Part shown: positions 20,161-29,631 of the stretch, in pieces
Layout of the letters: each line of letters starts with the position of its first letter
Position numbering within the stretch: position 1 is the first letter of the stretch
Assembly (NCBI GenBank): GCA_947623745.1
Contig: CANQHN010000004.1
Coordinates: 1 to 64,000, forward strand
DNA: 64,000 bases
Direction of reading: 5' to 3'
Source of the DNA: an uncultured Oscillospiraceae bacterium
GTDB taxonomy: Bacteria; Bacillota; Clostridia; Oscillospirales; Oscillospiraceae
Translations under genes and position numbers: made by a program
Notes under the pieces: generated by a model
What the model was told of the DNA's origin: nothing
The model's database searches: none
Seen by the model: only the letters and a program-made list of their open reading frames with translations

Positions 20161-21336
20161 TCATGATGCGCCGGCAAGCGTTGGAACGCCCCAGGCGTTG
20201 ACGCTCCGGCCAGAGTATGGGACATTCCCCGGATACCTGGTCCAGGCCTCCAGGCGGTAGGTCTTTCCCTCCGCCTCTGTCCCGTAACAATCCAGACATT
20301 CCCGGCTGTACGGGCTCCCGCGGTCCGGCCAGTAAACGACCGCGCCATGGTTCCCATCTGTGTAATGGACCGCATTCATCTCATTGGGAGATTCGATGGC
20401 GACCATTACATGCCAGACCTTGCCGGTATCATTACGGATCAGGAACAGGACGTCGCCCGGCCGGATATGAGAGAGATCCGTCACCTGACGGGCAGGATTC
20501 GCTGTGTCACCGAAGATAAGGGAGCTGACCATATTGGCGTAGCCGCCGCAGGCGTAGACCCCGCTGACCCAATATGCATCCGTAATGCGGTTGGCTACGG
20601 TGCTGGGGACCTCGTTCTTGTATGTCCCGGGGACCTTGCGCGTCCCCCAGACGGTCCCGCTGGGCCAGTCTTTCTCAATCTGCCGAAGCAGTTCCAGTAT
20701 GTTTTCCTCTGTGACGGGCCTGCCATTGGTCAGATAGCCGTCGCCAGTTCCTGTGCTCTGCGGGTCCACAGGCCGGGAGCCGGTCAGAACGCGGTAGATC
20801 AGCACCGCCATCTCGCCTCGGGAGATCGTTGTGGCGCTGGCGGTAGGCTGGTCGATCCAGCCCAGGCTGGCGGCGCAGGATACGGCGGTGCTGTAGCTCC
20901 AGTAAGAGCCGCCGGCATCCGCGATATCCCGGACCCGCAGCATAACTGTGCAGGCCGCCGCGGGAGTCACCGGGTCCGCCGCTCCGTAGTGGAGCCTGTC
21001 GTAGCCGGCTACCAGGTTGTTTCGGACGCAGTAGCCCACATAAGGCGTGGCCCACTGGGGGACGTCGGTGAACTGGCAGCCCCGCTCGTAATAGGCAGTA
21101 TTCGCCGCCAGTTCGTCCTCGCCGCCATGCAGCCGGGTGAGCAGGACAGCCAATTCGGCCCGGTTCAGGCTGGAATCCAGGTTCAGATCCCCATTCTGAT
21201 CCCCCACCATGATGCCCTGCTCCCGCACATAATCCGCGGCGGCCTCCTGTTCTGTCCGCCCCGCCGCAAAAGCGGAGCCGGCCATGCTCAGGCAGAGTAC
21301 GGCGGCCAGCGCCAGGGACATGATTTTACGCTTCAT
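20161..21336 (-). CDS. S-layer homology domain protein with C-terminal NlpC/P60-like amidase region
   Basis: Signal peptide; ADYVREQGIMVGDQNGDLNLDSSLNRAELAVLLTRL SLH; DLSHIRPGDVLFLIRND..WHVMVAIES. Confidence 0.8.
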   Translation of the reverse strand: MKRKIMSLALAAVLCLSMAGSAFAAGRTEQEAAADYVREQGIMVGDQNGDLNLDSSLNRAELAVLLTRLHGGEDELAANTAYYERGCQFTDVPQWATPYVGYCVRNNLVAGYDRLHYGAADPVTPAAACTVMLRVRDIADAGGSYWSYSTAVSCAASLGWIDQPTASATTISRGEMAVLIYRVLTGSRPVDPQSTGTGDGYLTNGRPVTEENILELLRQIEKDWPSGTVWGTRKVPGTYKNEVPSTVANRITDAYWVSGVYACGGYANMVSSLIFGDTANPARQVTDLSHIRPGDVLFLIRNDTGKVWHVMVAIESPNEMNAVHYTDGNHGAVVYWPDRGSPYSRECLDCYGTEAEGKTYRLEAWTRYPGNVPYSGRSVNAWGVPTLAGAS

Positions 21337-21408
21337 TGAAATGACCTCCATTCATATTGTGGTACCCTTTTATACGGAAATGAACAGAGGTTTTTCAACA
21401 AATTCCGC

Positions 21409-22242
21409 TTACTTTTTTTCCACAGCCTGGACCACGACCCGGCTCTCCGGATGGTCGGCTAGGCAAGTGGTGATGGTGATGCGGTTGTCGGCAGTGGACT
21501 GGAGATAGCTCCAGTCGTCATTGGGAATGATCTGAACGACGGTGACCTGATAGGTGCGGGTCCCGTAGATGGTGGTGTAGGTGATGGTGTCGCCCTGTTC
21601 CAGGTCCTTAATGGACCCGATCACATACTTAGATCCCCGGTTATGTCCACACACGCAGACATTGCCATCCCAGCCGGAAGAAGAACTGTAGTGTCCCAGC
21701 CCTTTCTTCATGCTTTCAGTGGTCTCACCCTCCCAAACCTTCATGCTAATGCCAAGGGAGGGGATCTTCACAGTGCCGATGCTCCCGTCGCTATAGGCCA
21801 TGCCCGTAACGCTGGTATAGGCCGGCTGCTGATAGGTGGGAGTGGCAGGAACAGAGGGGACGGTGGACGAAGCTGCGCCGGAGCTTACGCCAGCCTCAAC
21901 GAGCTGCGTAATCGGACCACCGCCGCCTTCCGCGCCATAGCCGTAACCGCCTCCGCCAGTAGCCACAGACTGCTGAAGGCCGGGGAGGGTGGTGCGTTCC
22001 ATCACGCCGGTCATGGTGCTGCTTTGGATGCCGTACTCCAATTCCGGGACCTGGTAGTCCACGACATTGGGGCCGCCGTAGTTGTACTCGGACCCGTAGA
22101 CGTCCTCGTAACTGGTGCTGTCGTAATAGTCCTGGGCCGCAGCGGTTTCAAAATCATAGTCCGCAGCAAAGGCCGGGACCGTCAGAGACAGCGCCGCCAT
22201 GGCGGACAGCGCCAGCGCAATCAGTTTCTTCATGTGTTTCAA
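21409..22242 (-). CDS. Sortase
   Basis: VKIPSLGISMKVWEG..CGHNRGSKYVIGSIKDLEQGDTITYTT..ITITTCLADHPESRVVV (H, TxTC, R). Confidence 0.9.
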   Translation of the reverse strand: MKHMKKLIALALSAMAALSLTVPAFAADYDFETAAAQDYYDSTSYEDVYGSEYNYGGPNVVDYQVPELEYGIQSSTMTGVMERTTLPGLQQSVATGGGGYGYGAEGGGGPITQLVEAGVSSGAASSTVPSVPATPTYQQPAYTSVTGMAYSDGSIGTVKIPSLGISMKVWEGETTESMKKGLGHYSSSSGWDGNVCVCGHNRGSKYVIGSIKDLEQGDTITYTTIYGTRTYQVTVVQIIPNDDWSYLQSTADNRITITTCLADHPESRVVVQAVEKK

Positions 22243-23402
22243 ACGGAATCCTCCTTTTCTTCCGATGGATCAAATTCATGCCAGTCCCCAGGATGGTCCT
22301 GGAGGACGGTATAGGTGTAGTTAGCCCCGCGGTGGCGGACAGTGAAGGTCTTACCCAGCAGCTTCTTTGCCAGGGACCGCTTGATCTCCACGGCGATGAT
22401 GCCCTCCGGATATGGGTCAAGGTCCGTGATATCGATCTCCGGCCGTTTGGACTCCACCCGGAACTTCGCCACCAGCTTGTAGTCCCTCGGCTGGTCGCCG
22501 GGGATATAGACATATACGTTTTTCCGGCGCAGGAACAGGAAAACGCCGGTCCCGCCCAGGGCTGCGAGCAGTAACGCCAGCAGGAGCGGACCGCCGATGG
22601 CGGCGAGTTCTTCTGCCGGCAGGTCAGCATCCGGGTCGTCCGCCGGATCGGTGGGCGCGGGGGTATCCGGCACGATCTCGGTACCCACATAGACCACCGT
22701 ATAGGTGATGCTGTCCACCCCGGAGGCAGTCGCCGTTCCTTTATACTCCGCGGTGCTGACGTAGCCGGTGGCTACCTGATAGCTGTAGGACGCGGAATAG
22801 GTGGCGACCGCCTGATAGGAGCAGGGCATCAGGACATCTCCCACCAGGTCGGTGCCGATGATCTGCCACTCCACATTGGAGAGGGTGAGCGTCTTTCCGT
22901 CCTTGACCGTGGTGGACGGTATGTAGGACATATCGTTCCGGTCCAGCGGCCCGATGGTCTTGGTGGCTGTGGTCCGTCCGCTCTTGGAAGCGTACCCCGC
23001 AGCCTCGGTGGTGATAGTGGTGTGGTCCAGAGCCAGCTCACCGCTGAACTCCCCATCGTCATAGGGAATAGTAGGGGCCAGCTGCTCCAGAACGACATTC
23101 AGATCTTTTTTCCCGGTCTCCACCGTTACGGTCTCGGTCACCTCTTTGGTTTCCAGGAAGGTATGCTCCTCCTTGGTGGTATATGCCCAGATATAATGAT
23201 AGCCGTCGTAATCAAACGGCGGCTCTTTCAAGGTTGCCGGGTCTACATCCGGAGAGAGCGTATAGGTCTTGACGATTCGCTGCTGGCCGTTCAGGTTCTC
23301 CACCACCAAATTGTCGGGCACTTCGGAGGCCAGAGCGGTGGGGATCAGGGACACGGCCAGCAGCAGGGACAAAAGCATCGCTTTCAGTTGCTTCATGGGC
23401 AT
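22239..23402 (-). CDS. Secreted/membrane ICE cell-wall protein with C-terminal TM
   Basis: Signal peptide; repeated ICE-type extracellular domain; TM LLLALLLAALGGTGVFLFLRRK. Confidence 0.65.
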   Translation of the reverse strand: MPMKQLKAMLLSLLLAVSLIPTALASEVPDNLVVENLNGQQRIVKTYTLSPDVDPATLKEPPFDYDGYHYIWAYTTKEEHTFLETKEVTETVTVETGKKDLNVVLEQLAPTIPYDDGEFSGELALDHTTITTEAAGYASKSGRTTATKTIGPLDRNDMSYIPSTTVKDGKTLTLSNVEWQIIGTDLVGDVLMPCSYQAVATYSASYSYQVATGYVSTAEYKGTATASGVDSITYTVVYVGTEIVPDTPAPTDPADDPDADLPAEELAAIGGPLLLALLLAALGGTGVFLFLRRKNVYVYIPGDQPRDYKLVAKFRVESKRPEIDITDLDPYPEGIIAVEIKRSLAKKLLGKTFTVRHRGANYTYTVLQDHPGDWHEFDPSEEKEDSV

Positions 23403-23408
23403 ACTCCT

Positions 23409-24917
23409 TTACAGGTTCTGACGAATGATGCGGGTGATGATGCCGACAGCCACATCCTGCTCCGGGTCCAGCCGGGTGACGGAAAAACTGACGTCATCCC
23501 GTTTTCCGGGGGTGCGGCGGTCATAGCAGGCGTGGGCGATGGCGTTGGCGCCATTATTCAGCCGAATAAACACCATCCCGTTCCGAACGTCCGTCACCCG
23601 TCCGGCGTAGCGGCCCTGGACAACACACTTTTTCAGTGCGCTTTCCTCATCGTTCTGGAACACGCTGCGCACATCCACGGTGACCGCCAGATTCTGAACA
23701 GTGTCGCCGGTGATCTTCTGCACGCGGACCAGGATGGTGTCGCCAATATGGTACTTCTCACCGGCGTCGCCGATCCAGGAGCGGGAGAGGCCGCGGGCCA
23801 CGATGGGGCACTCCACCCCGAACACCTCTACCCGGATCATCTTCTCCGCCACGGATACCACACGGGCCTGCACGACACGCCCTTCATAGATCAGGCTCTC
23901 GCCCAGTTCATTTTTGTCCAGATAGAAGGTTTGGCGTTTGCGGTACATGGCGTCCTTCCGGCTGCCCACGGCACACCGCTCCTTATTGTCGTGGCCCTTG
24001 ATCACGAAGTCGATCTCCGTATACAGGCGGGTCATTAAGATACGCCGCAGACGGTCCATCAGCTCCGTGTACTCCGGGCCGGTAGGATACGGGTCGGGAT
24101 AGAGCAGCATCTCTTTGAGAGGGATCACCACACGGAATCCCTTGTAGTTGACAACGCCCACGGTGTTTCCGGTCGCCGTCCGCTCCACGCTGTCCAGCGT
24201 GCCGGTGAGGATACGGCGGGTCCAGTCGGCGTTCTGGATCTCATGCCAAATGGATGCCCGTTTGTCTTCCTCCGTCTGCAGTTCATCCCGGGCGGTAATG
24301 GTCAGAACACGGTCCCGCTCCGCATCCCTGATTTCAGCGGTGCTCCGAGCCGAAGCGCGACGGCGGCGGGGAGGTGAAGCATTGGCGGCAGGCCGGGAAC
24401 TCTCTTCCTCTTTCACAGAGGTATCCTGCTCAGCGAGAGGTTCCTGCGCCTGGGGCACTTCCGTTTCATCCTCAGCTGCCGTATCCAGCGTCAGGGGGGC
24501 CTCGCTGTCCTCCTCCGAAACAGGACCGCTTTCGATCCAATCGTGGAGCAGTTCCTCGAACTCCTGATCCGTGTCACCCTCCCCGGAATCTTCCTCCTCG
24601 CCGAGGTCAGGACCAGCCCCATCATCGAGGGCATCTTCCTTGGGAATATCGGGGGGAGAGTCCTCCGGGAAACTCTCTTCCGCTGCGGTGGCATCCGGGC
24701 CGGGGGGCTCGGTCACCTCCGGGCTGTTCCCCACCTCGGTATCTCCAGTGGTGGCAGCGTCATCCATGACCGCGGAGCCCTCGCCGGCGTTGCTGTCCAT
24801 CTCCTCTCCGGGCGGGGACGCGGCCGTATCCGGGGTAAGGGCGGCGTCCATCGCGCCGCTCTCAGGGGATACCGCCTGTTCCACCTGCTGGTCGATCACA
24901 GTTTTCTTCCTTGGCAT
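23409..24917 (-). CDS. S1-like RNA-binding domain protein with acidic, low-complexity N-terminus
   Basis: IYEGRVVQARVVSVAEKMIRVEVFGVECPIVARGLS..YHIGDTILVRVQKITGD..GRVTDVRNGMVFIRLNNGANAIAH; start MPRKKTV. Confidence 0.65.
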   Translation of the reverse strand: MPRKKTVIDQQVEQAVSPESGAMDAALTPDTAASPPGEEMDSNAGEGSAVMDDAATTGDTEVGNSPEVTEPPGPDATAAEESFPEDSPPDIPKEDALDDGAGPDLGEEEDSGEGDTDQEFEELLHDWIESGPVSEEDSEAPLTLDTAAEDETEVPQAQEPLAEQDTSVKEEESSRPAANASPPRRRRASARSTAEIRDAERDRVLTITARDELQTEEDKRASIWHEIQNADWTRRILTGTLDSVERTATGNTVGVVNYKGFRVVIPLKEMLLYPDPYPTGPEYTELMDRLRRILMTRLYTEIDFVIKGHDNKERCAVGSRKDAMYRKRQTFYLDKNELGESLIYEGRVVQARVVSVAEKMIRVEVFGVECPIVARGLSRSWIGDAGEKYHIGDTILVRVQKITGDTVQNLAVTVDVRSVFQNDEESALKKCVVQGRYAGRVTDVRNGMVFIRLNNGANAIAHACYDRRTPGKRDDVSFSVTRLDPEQDVAVGIITRIIRQNL

Positions 24918-24925
24918 TTGTGAAA

Positions 24926-26983
24926 TTACTCCTCCTTTTTTGATTTTGATAATATGGAATCCTTGGTCGTCGTCACGACCCTGGTTGTTCCCCCGGGGGT
25001 TTCCGGGGCACACTGCTCCGGGATGGATTCTGGCTCTTCTGCCTGGGGCGCTTCCGCTGGTGTGCTTTCCACAGCCGGCGTCGCCTCGGCGGGCTTGCCC
25101 GTGGATTTTTTCTTTGAGGTTCTCCGCCGGGACGCCGCTTTCTCCTGCTGAGGCGCTGCATCCTGGGAGGGCACGCCGGGCGGCGTGGCGCCGGGAACCG
25201 GCTTGGCACTTCCTTTATCCTCCGCGCGCCATGCCGGGATGTGGGCGGAGGCCTTGCTGGGCCGCAGCTTCTTGGCCTCCGGGTGCTTGGAATAGTCGTA
25301 CTTGTCTACCTCCAGTACATTTTTGCCCCGGATGATCACCAGGGCCTTGTCAACGTCCATGCGAAGCACTTCATCCATGGTCATCAACCGTCGGCGCCCC
25401 ACGCCGCTGGTTTCCCGGTACTCCGGTGTGTAGTTGGATATGCGCCAGGTCCCCAGCTGCTTCGCCTTACTGGTCACCGCAATACTGGCCTCGCCGGTCC
25501 GCTGGGAGATGAAGTCCGCTGTCAGCGCGTCGGTGCAGCCCAGGAACAGGGTCACGTCGCAGTTGCCTAGAATTTCCTGCCATTGATTTAAGGGGTATCG
25601 GTTCTGTAATCCGGCCAGGTTCTGGAACACGCAGGACATGCTGATATTTCTGGACCGGATGACGGAGATCTTCCGGCTCAGGTCCGGAATGACCCCGCAG
25701 GCGCACAGCTCCTCGCCCAGCACATGGACGGGAACCGGCAGCGCCCCGCCCGGACACTCCTGGTCCGCATACCGTACCAGGCGGATGAACACGAAGGACA
25801 GAAACAATGAGGACAAAAAATCAAAGGTGCTGTCCTGGTCGCTGGTGATACAGTAGTAGGCGCAGGGCTGTCTGCCCGGCAGTTCCAGGTTGATCTCATC
25901 GTAACTGGTGAGATTACAGATGTCCCGGTTTTGGAATACCTGGAGCCGGGAGCCCAGCCCGATGATAACGCCGCCCCGCACACTCTCGCTGGACTGCTTG
26001 AAAATACTGTATGGCCCTTTGGCTGGGTGCGTTATCGGGAGATTATCGAATATCTCGTTCAGTTCCTCCGCCGTGCTGAGGGACAGGAGCTTGTACACCT
26101 CTCCGATATTCCGCTTTTTCTTTGGATAGCTCCGCTCAACATAGAGCACCAACGCTTTCAGCAAGTTCGTTTCGGCATTGTCCCAGAAATGATCCCCTTT
26201 ACCGCTGCCGGTATTCTTGATGATAACGTCGCAGAAAAGCTGGGCCATGAGTTCCTGCCCCTTGATCTCCGCGAGGCAGTTCCAGGAATCTGAGCTGGCC
26301 GGGGTCACCAGGTTGAACACCTTCACCGTGTAGCCCTGGGACCGCAGGTACTCGCTGCTCTTTTCGTAGAGTTCAGACTTTGGATCACATATGATGAGGG
26401 ACTGTTTTCTGGCCGCGCTCTGGAGGATCATGTTCATACAGAACGCCCGGGTCTTTTTGGAGCCGCTGGCGCCGTAGACGGCCAAGTTCCCATTAAATCG
26501 GGTCTTCTCCGGCACACACACCACCTGCCCGTCCAACTCACCCAGGATGATCCCGTGATGTTTCCGAATGTTGGAAACAAGGTCCAGAACGCCTTTCAGG
26601 TCTTTCTTGGACATAAAGCCCGCTGTGCCGTAGGTGCCCTTATTGGAGTAGATGAGGTTGCGCTCCCGGTCGTATTCTCCGGTCTCGCTGTACCCCATCC
26701 GCATGACCATCACGATCAGCAGGGCCAGTGCTCCTATACAGATACCTAGTCCATACAGGCCATACGGGAAACGAAAGGCGGCGGCTATGCAGGCAAAGAA
26801 ATTGGAGCTGGGAAATTCCGGAGAGGTGCCAAAGGTTCCGCCCGCCGCCTGCCATACATCATAGTTGTAGAGAAACTGGCTGATATAGCCTCCTCCATAG
26901 AGCAGGGCTAGCAGAGCGACAGGCAGGATAACGGCAATTTTGATCAGCTGCTTTCTGTCGATGGGAAAACGCTCCTTTCGCAC
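24926..26983 (-). CDS. virD4: T4SS coupling ATPase VirD4/TraG family
   Basis: NGNLAVYGASGSKKTRAFCMNMI Walker A; LIICDPKSELYEKSSEYLRSQGYTVKVFNL. Confidence 0.93.
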   Translation of the reverse strand: MRKERFPIDRKQLIKIAVILPVALLALLYGGGYISQFLYNYDVWQAAGGTFGTSPEFPSSNFFACIAAAFRFPYGLYGLGICIGALALLIVMVMRMGYSETGEYDRERNLIYSNKGTYGTAGFMSKKDLKGVLDLVSNIRKHHGIILGELDGQVVCVPEKTRFNGNLAVYGASGSKKTRAFCMNMILQSAARKQSLIICDPKSELYEKSSEYLRSQGYTVKVFNLVTPASSDSWNCLAEIKGQELMAQLFCDVIIKNTGSGKGDHFWDNAETNLLKALVLYVERSYPKKKRNIGEVYKLLSLSTAEELNEIFDNLPITHPAKGPYSIFKQSSESVRGGVIIGLGSRLQVFQNRDICNLTSYDEINLELPGRQPCAYYCITSDQDSTFDFLSSLFLSFVFIRLVRYADQECPGGALPVPVHVLGEELCACGVIPDLSRKISVIRSRNISMSCVFQNLAGLQNRYPLNQWQEILGNCDVTLFLGCTDALTADFISQRTGEASIAVTSKAKQLGTWRISNYTPEYRETSGVGRRRLMTMDEVLRMDVDKALVIIRGKNVLEVDKYDYSKHPEAKKLRPSKASAHIPAWRAEDKGSAKPVPGATPPGVPSQDAAPQQEKAASRRRTSKKKSTGKPAEATPAVESTPAEAPQAEEPESIPEQCAPETPGGTTRVVTTTKDSILSKSKKEE

Positions 26984-28104
26984 GCCGCCAGGTCAAGACT
27001 TTGCAGTTGGACATGGGGGCCAAGACAGCGGCGGTAAGCCTCCTCCTGGAAGTCGAAACAGTACACCAGTCCTTTCCGATTGTGGACAGCCAGTCCATTG
27101 ATGAAGCGCCGAAGCCGCGGCATATCGCACAGATAGCCGAACAGCACTGGGATCTTGCCGTCCAGTCCGTCGTTCTCAATAGGGAAGCTGGGGTCGGGAG
27201 GCAACAACCCTTGGGATAGGATAGCATCCAACGTGGTTCGAGCCTGCCCGTCACAGAGCAGGCGCAGGACAGTTTCGCCCTCTTGGCTGTTGGGGAGGAA
27301 ATAGAAGTGCTTAAAGCTGCCGTCCAGAATAAAAGGACAACCTGGCAATCCATTACCCAGGTCCATCATCGTATCAAGCCGCTCCATGTCTGAGGCAAAC
27401 ACGATGCCGCTCACCGGTACATCCATAAATTGCTCGGGGAGGCGGCCTTGATATATCTCATTTTGAAGCATGGAGTTCAACCGCATTTCCGCATTATGCC
27501 TCCACGCCATTTGATATGGGCCGGTATTGTAGGCGATAAAAATCCCGGCGTCCGAAAAAAGGATGCCGGTCATGCGGGAACTGGTTATTTTCTTGCCTTC
27601 CTGGCTGACCCCTTTTATCTCACGTATCTCCCGGGCACTGTAATAGGCCGGGAGGGGAATATGCTGGTGGCCATGAAAAGGCGACGATTGAAAGACTGCT
27701 GCCTTTTCCCACGGGAACACCAGCACATCCGCGTTATACATCGCCATCAGGACCTCGGCCATTCGATGGAGGCGCAGGCGGTGGGTCACGCTATACTTGG
27801 GGGCGTTTGTCGCGGTGTCGCCGGAGAAGAGTGGGGCAAAGTGCTTTGGCTGACTGTCAAGCAGCAGACGTTTGGCAGTCGAAGTCAGTCTCAGCCCCCG
27901 AATACTGTCACGGTAGTATGTCCGCAGCAGGTCCTCTTTTTTGAGCTGCTTGACCACCTGCATCATGTAGGTCTCAGAACCGGGCAGCCGGCGGACGGCG
28001 GACGCGGGGAACTCGCCCGAGAGGGCTGTCAACGTCAATAACAGCTCTGGCAGCGTCCCCGGAGCCGGCAGCTTTTTTGCTCCAACATCCACCGCCGCAT
28101 ACAC
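26944..28104 (-). CDS. Conserved ICE protein (possible replication-relaxation-like)
   Basis: 386-aa ORF in the transfer cluster; fold assignment uncertain. Confidence 0.5.
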   Translation of the reverse strand: MYAAVDVGAKKLPAPGTLPELLLTLTALSGEFPASAVRRLPGSETYMMQVVKQLKKEDLLRTYYRDSIRGLRLTSTAKRLLLDSQPKHFAPLFSGDTATNAPKYSVTHRLRLHRMAEVLMAMYNADVLVFPWEKAAVFQSSPFHGHQHIPLPAYYSAREIREIKGVSQEGKKITSSRMTGILFSDAGIFIAYNTGPYQMAWRHNAEMRLNSMLQNEIYQGRLPEQFMDVPVSGIVFASDMERLDTMMDLGNGLPGCPFILDGSFKHFYFLPNSQEGETVLRLLCDGQARTTLDAILSQGLLPPDPSFPIENDGLDGKIPVLFGYLCDMPRLRRFINGLAVHNRKGLVYCFDFQEEAYRRCLGPHVQLQSLDLAACERSVFPSTESS

Positions 28105-28125
28105 CCCCTTTCCTCTGCTTTACGC

Positions 28126-28256
28126 CCATATCCCGTTTTACTTGGGCGTTTTTTTGCCATGCTGGAGTGGCGAAAAGCCTTGCCCCGCAACGGTTTGCGA
28201 GTTGTAGTTCCGTATCCCGAAAAAGATACCCGAAAAACGCCTAAAATGGGATATGG
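28126..28256. repeat. Long imperfect inverted repeat in operon gap
   Basis: CCATATCCCGTTTTACTTGGGCGTTTTT / AAAAACGCCTAAAATGGGATATGG, about 77-bp spacer. Confidence 0.75.
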
Positions 28257-28287
28257 TTTTTCGACTTTTTATTCCCTTTTTCGGCAC

Positions 28288-28932
28288 TCATAAATCGCCC
28301 GCCCGGCTCTTCAACCAGTCGGGAAAATGGTCCTTTTCCATGATGGCGATGCGGATCTGATCCGCCTCTCCCAGCTCCGTCGTATGGTAGGTATCGCACA
28401 GGAGCCCGGTGTCGTCTGTAAGGACATAAGCGGCGATCACATCCTGGATCTGTTTCAATTCCAGATTGTCGTAGTCCCGAACCCGGCGCTCTGGCAGGCT
28501 GCTGTCATAGATATGTGAGAACGCGATCACGCACTCGCGGAAAAACGGCATGGCCCGGGCCTTTGCGTATTGCATGAGCGCCGCATTCAGCGGTTCCAGC
28601 AGGTATTCTGATTTCTGCCAGGATTTGCGCTTGGGACCCAGGCCGGGCAGGATCACTTCAAAGATTCCGTCTCTATAGTGGACCTCGATCCCCAGTGAAT
28701 CGGCGGCAGTAACCAGGTAATCAGATTTCTCGATCCTGGTCGTGGCATAAATCAGGTGCCGCAGCCGGCAGGCAATCCCTTCAGCCCGAAGGGCGGCGTC
28801 GGTGGACAGCACCTCGTAGTTATCGGGGTATCTCTGGATGTCCGTCGTGTTCATGGCGTAGAGTGTGTTGGTCATGCGTTGGATATCATCCAAGATGGAT
28901 GCGACCCGCTTGGAAATGATGCTTCGATTCAA
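28288..28932 (-). CDS. Conserved hypothetical ICE protein
   Basis: 214-aa ORF, in cluster between DUF5697-like and VirD4 genes. Confidence 0.55.
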   Translation of the reverse strand: MNRSIISKRVASILDDIQRMTNTLYAMNTTDIQRYPDNYEVLSTDAALRAEGIACRLRHLIYATTRIEKSDYLVTAADSLGIEVHYRDGIFEVILPGLGPKRKSWQKSEYLLEPLNAALMQYAKARAMPFFRECVIAFSHIYDSSLPERRVRDYDNLELKQIQDVIAAYVLTDDTGLLCDTYHTTELGEADQIRIAIMEKDHFPDWLKSRAGDL

Positions 28933-28943
28933 TCTTTCACCTC

Positions 28944-29480
28944 TTATTCCTTGCGATAGTATTTGACGTCCCCATCCGGGGACACCGTGCAGTAGCCGGC
29001 GGCGTGAGGAATCTGGAGTTCTTCGATTTGCGCCGGATCATCCACCAGCACCAGATAGCGGGACGGCTGCTTGCCGGCCGCCAGCACATGAGACAACAGG
29101 ACCTCTTTCCCTTGGGCCGCGTGGACGATCTCATAGACCTCACCGCCGGCAAAGAAGATGATTTTGGCCGGATAGTCGCCTACCGAATGAAATTCCGTCT
29201 GGTCTATAAAGTCCGTCAGGACCCACACGGCAGCAAAGAGGCCTTTGTCCATCTCTTTCAGCGCATCCGGCTCGGCGCAGTAATATTTTCCGTCCTCAGA
29301 GAGCCAGACGCGCTGTTGTTTGACCAGATACTCCAGGGACCTTGAGATCCGCTCCCGGCTCTTTTCGGATTCGCGCAAATGGAGCCGCAGAAGCTGTTCC
29401 TCGGAGAGAACACGATACATGGAAATATCCCGCAGAATGGCAGAAACCTCCGGCCCATAGATTTGTTCACGAGTTCTCAT
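28944..29480 (-). CDS. DUF5697 family ICE protein
   Basis: MRTREQIYGPEVSAILRDISMYRVLSEEQLLRL. Confidence 0.7.
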   Translation of the reverse strand: MRTREQIYGPEVSAILRDISMYRVLSEEQLLRLHLRESEKSRERISRSLEYLVKQQRVWLSEDGKYYCAEPDALKEMDKGLFAAVWVLTDFIDQTEFHSVGDYPAKIIFFAGGEVYEIVHAAQGKEVLLSHVLAAGKQPSRYLVLVDDPAQIEELQIPHAAGYCTVSPDGDVKYYRKE

Positions 29481-29550
29481 AGTTTAACACCTCAAAAGCG
29501 TATTAGGACCGTGTAAAGTGCGTAATGCGTTTGACACGGCCAGATGTTTT

Positions 29551-29631
29551 CCGTATTACTACCGTATTAAAAGCATTTTCTGCGAAGCAACTGGGGTAAT
29601 ACCGTGTTAGCGCCGTATTCGTTCCGTATTA
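29551..29631. repeat. Five CCGTATTA iterons with 11-bp phasing
   Basis: Starts 29551, 29562, 29602 (CCGTGTTA), 29613 (CCGTATTC), 29624; additional GCGTATTA at 29498. Confidence 0.8.
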
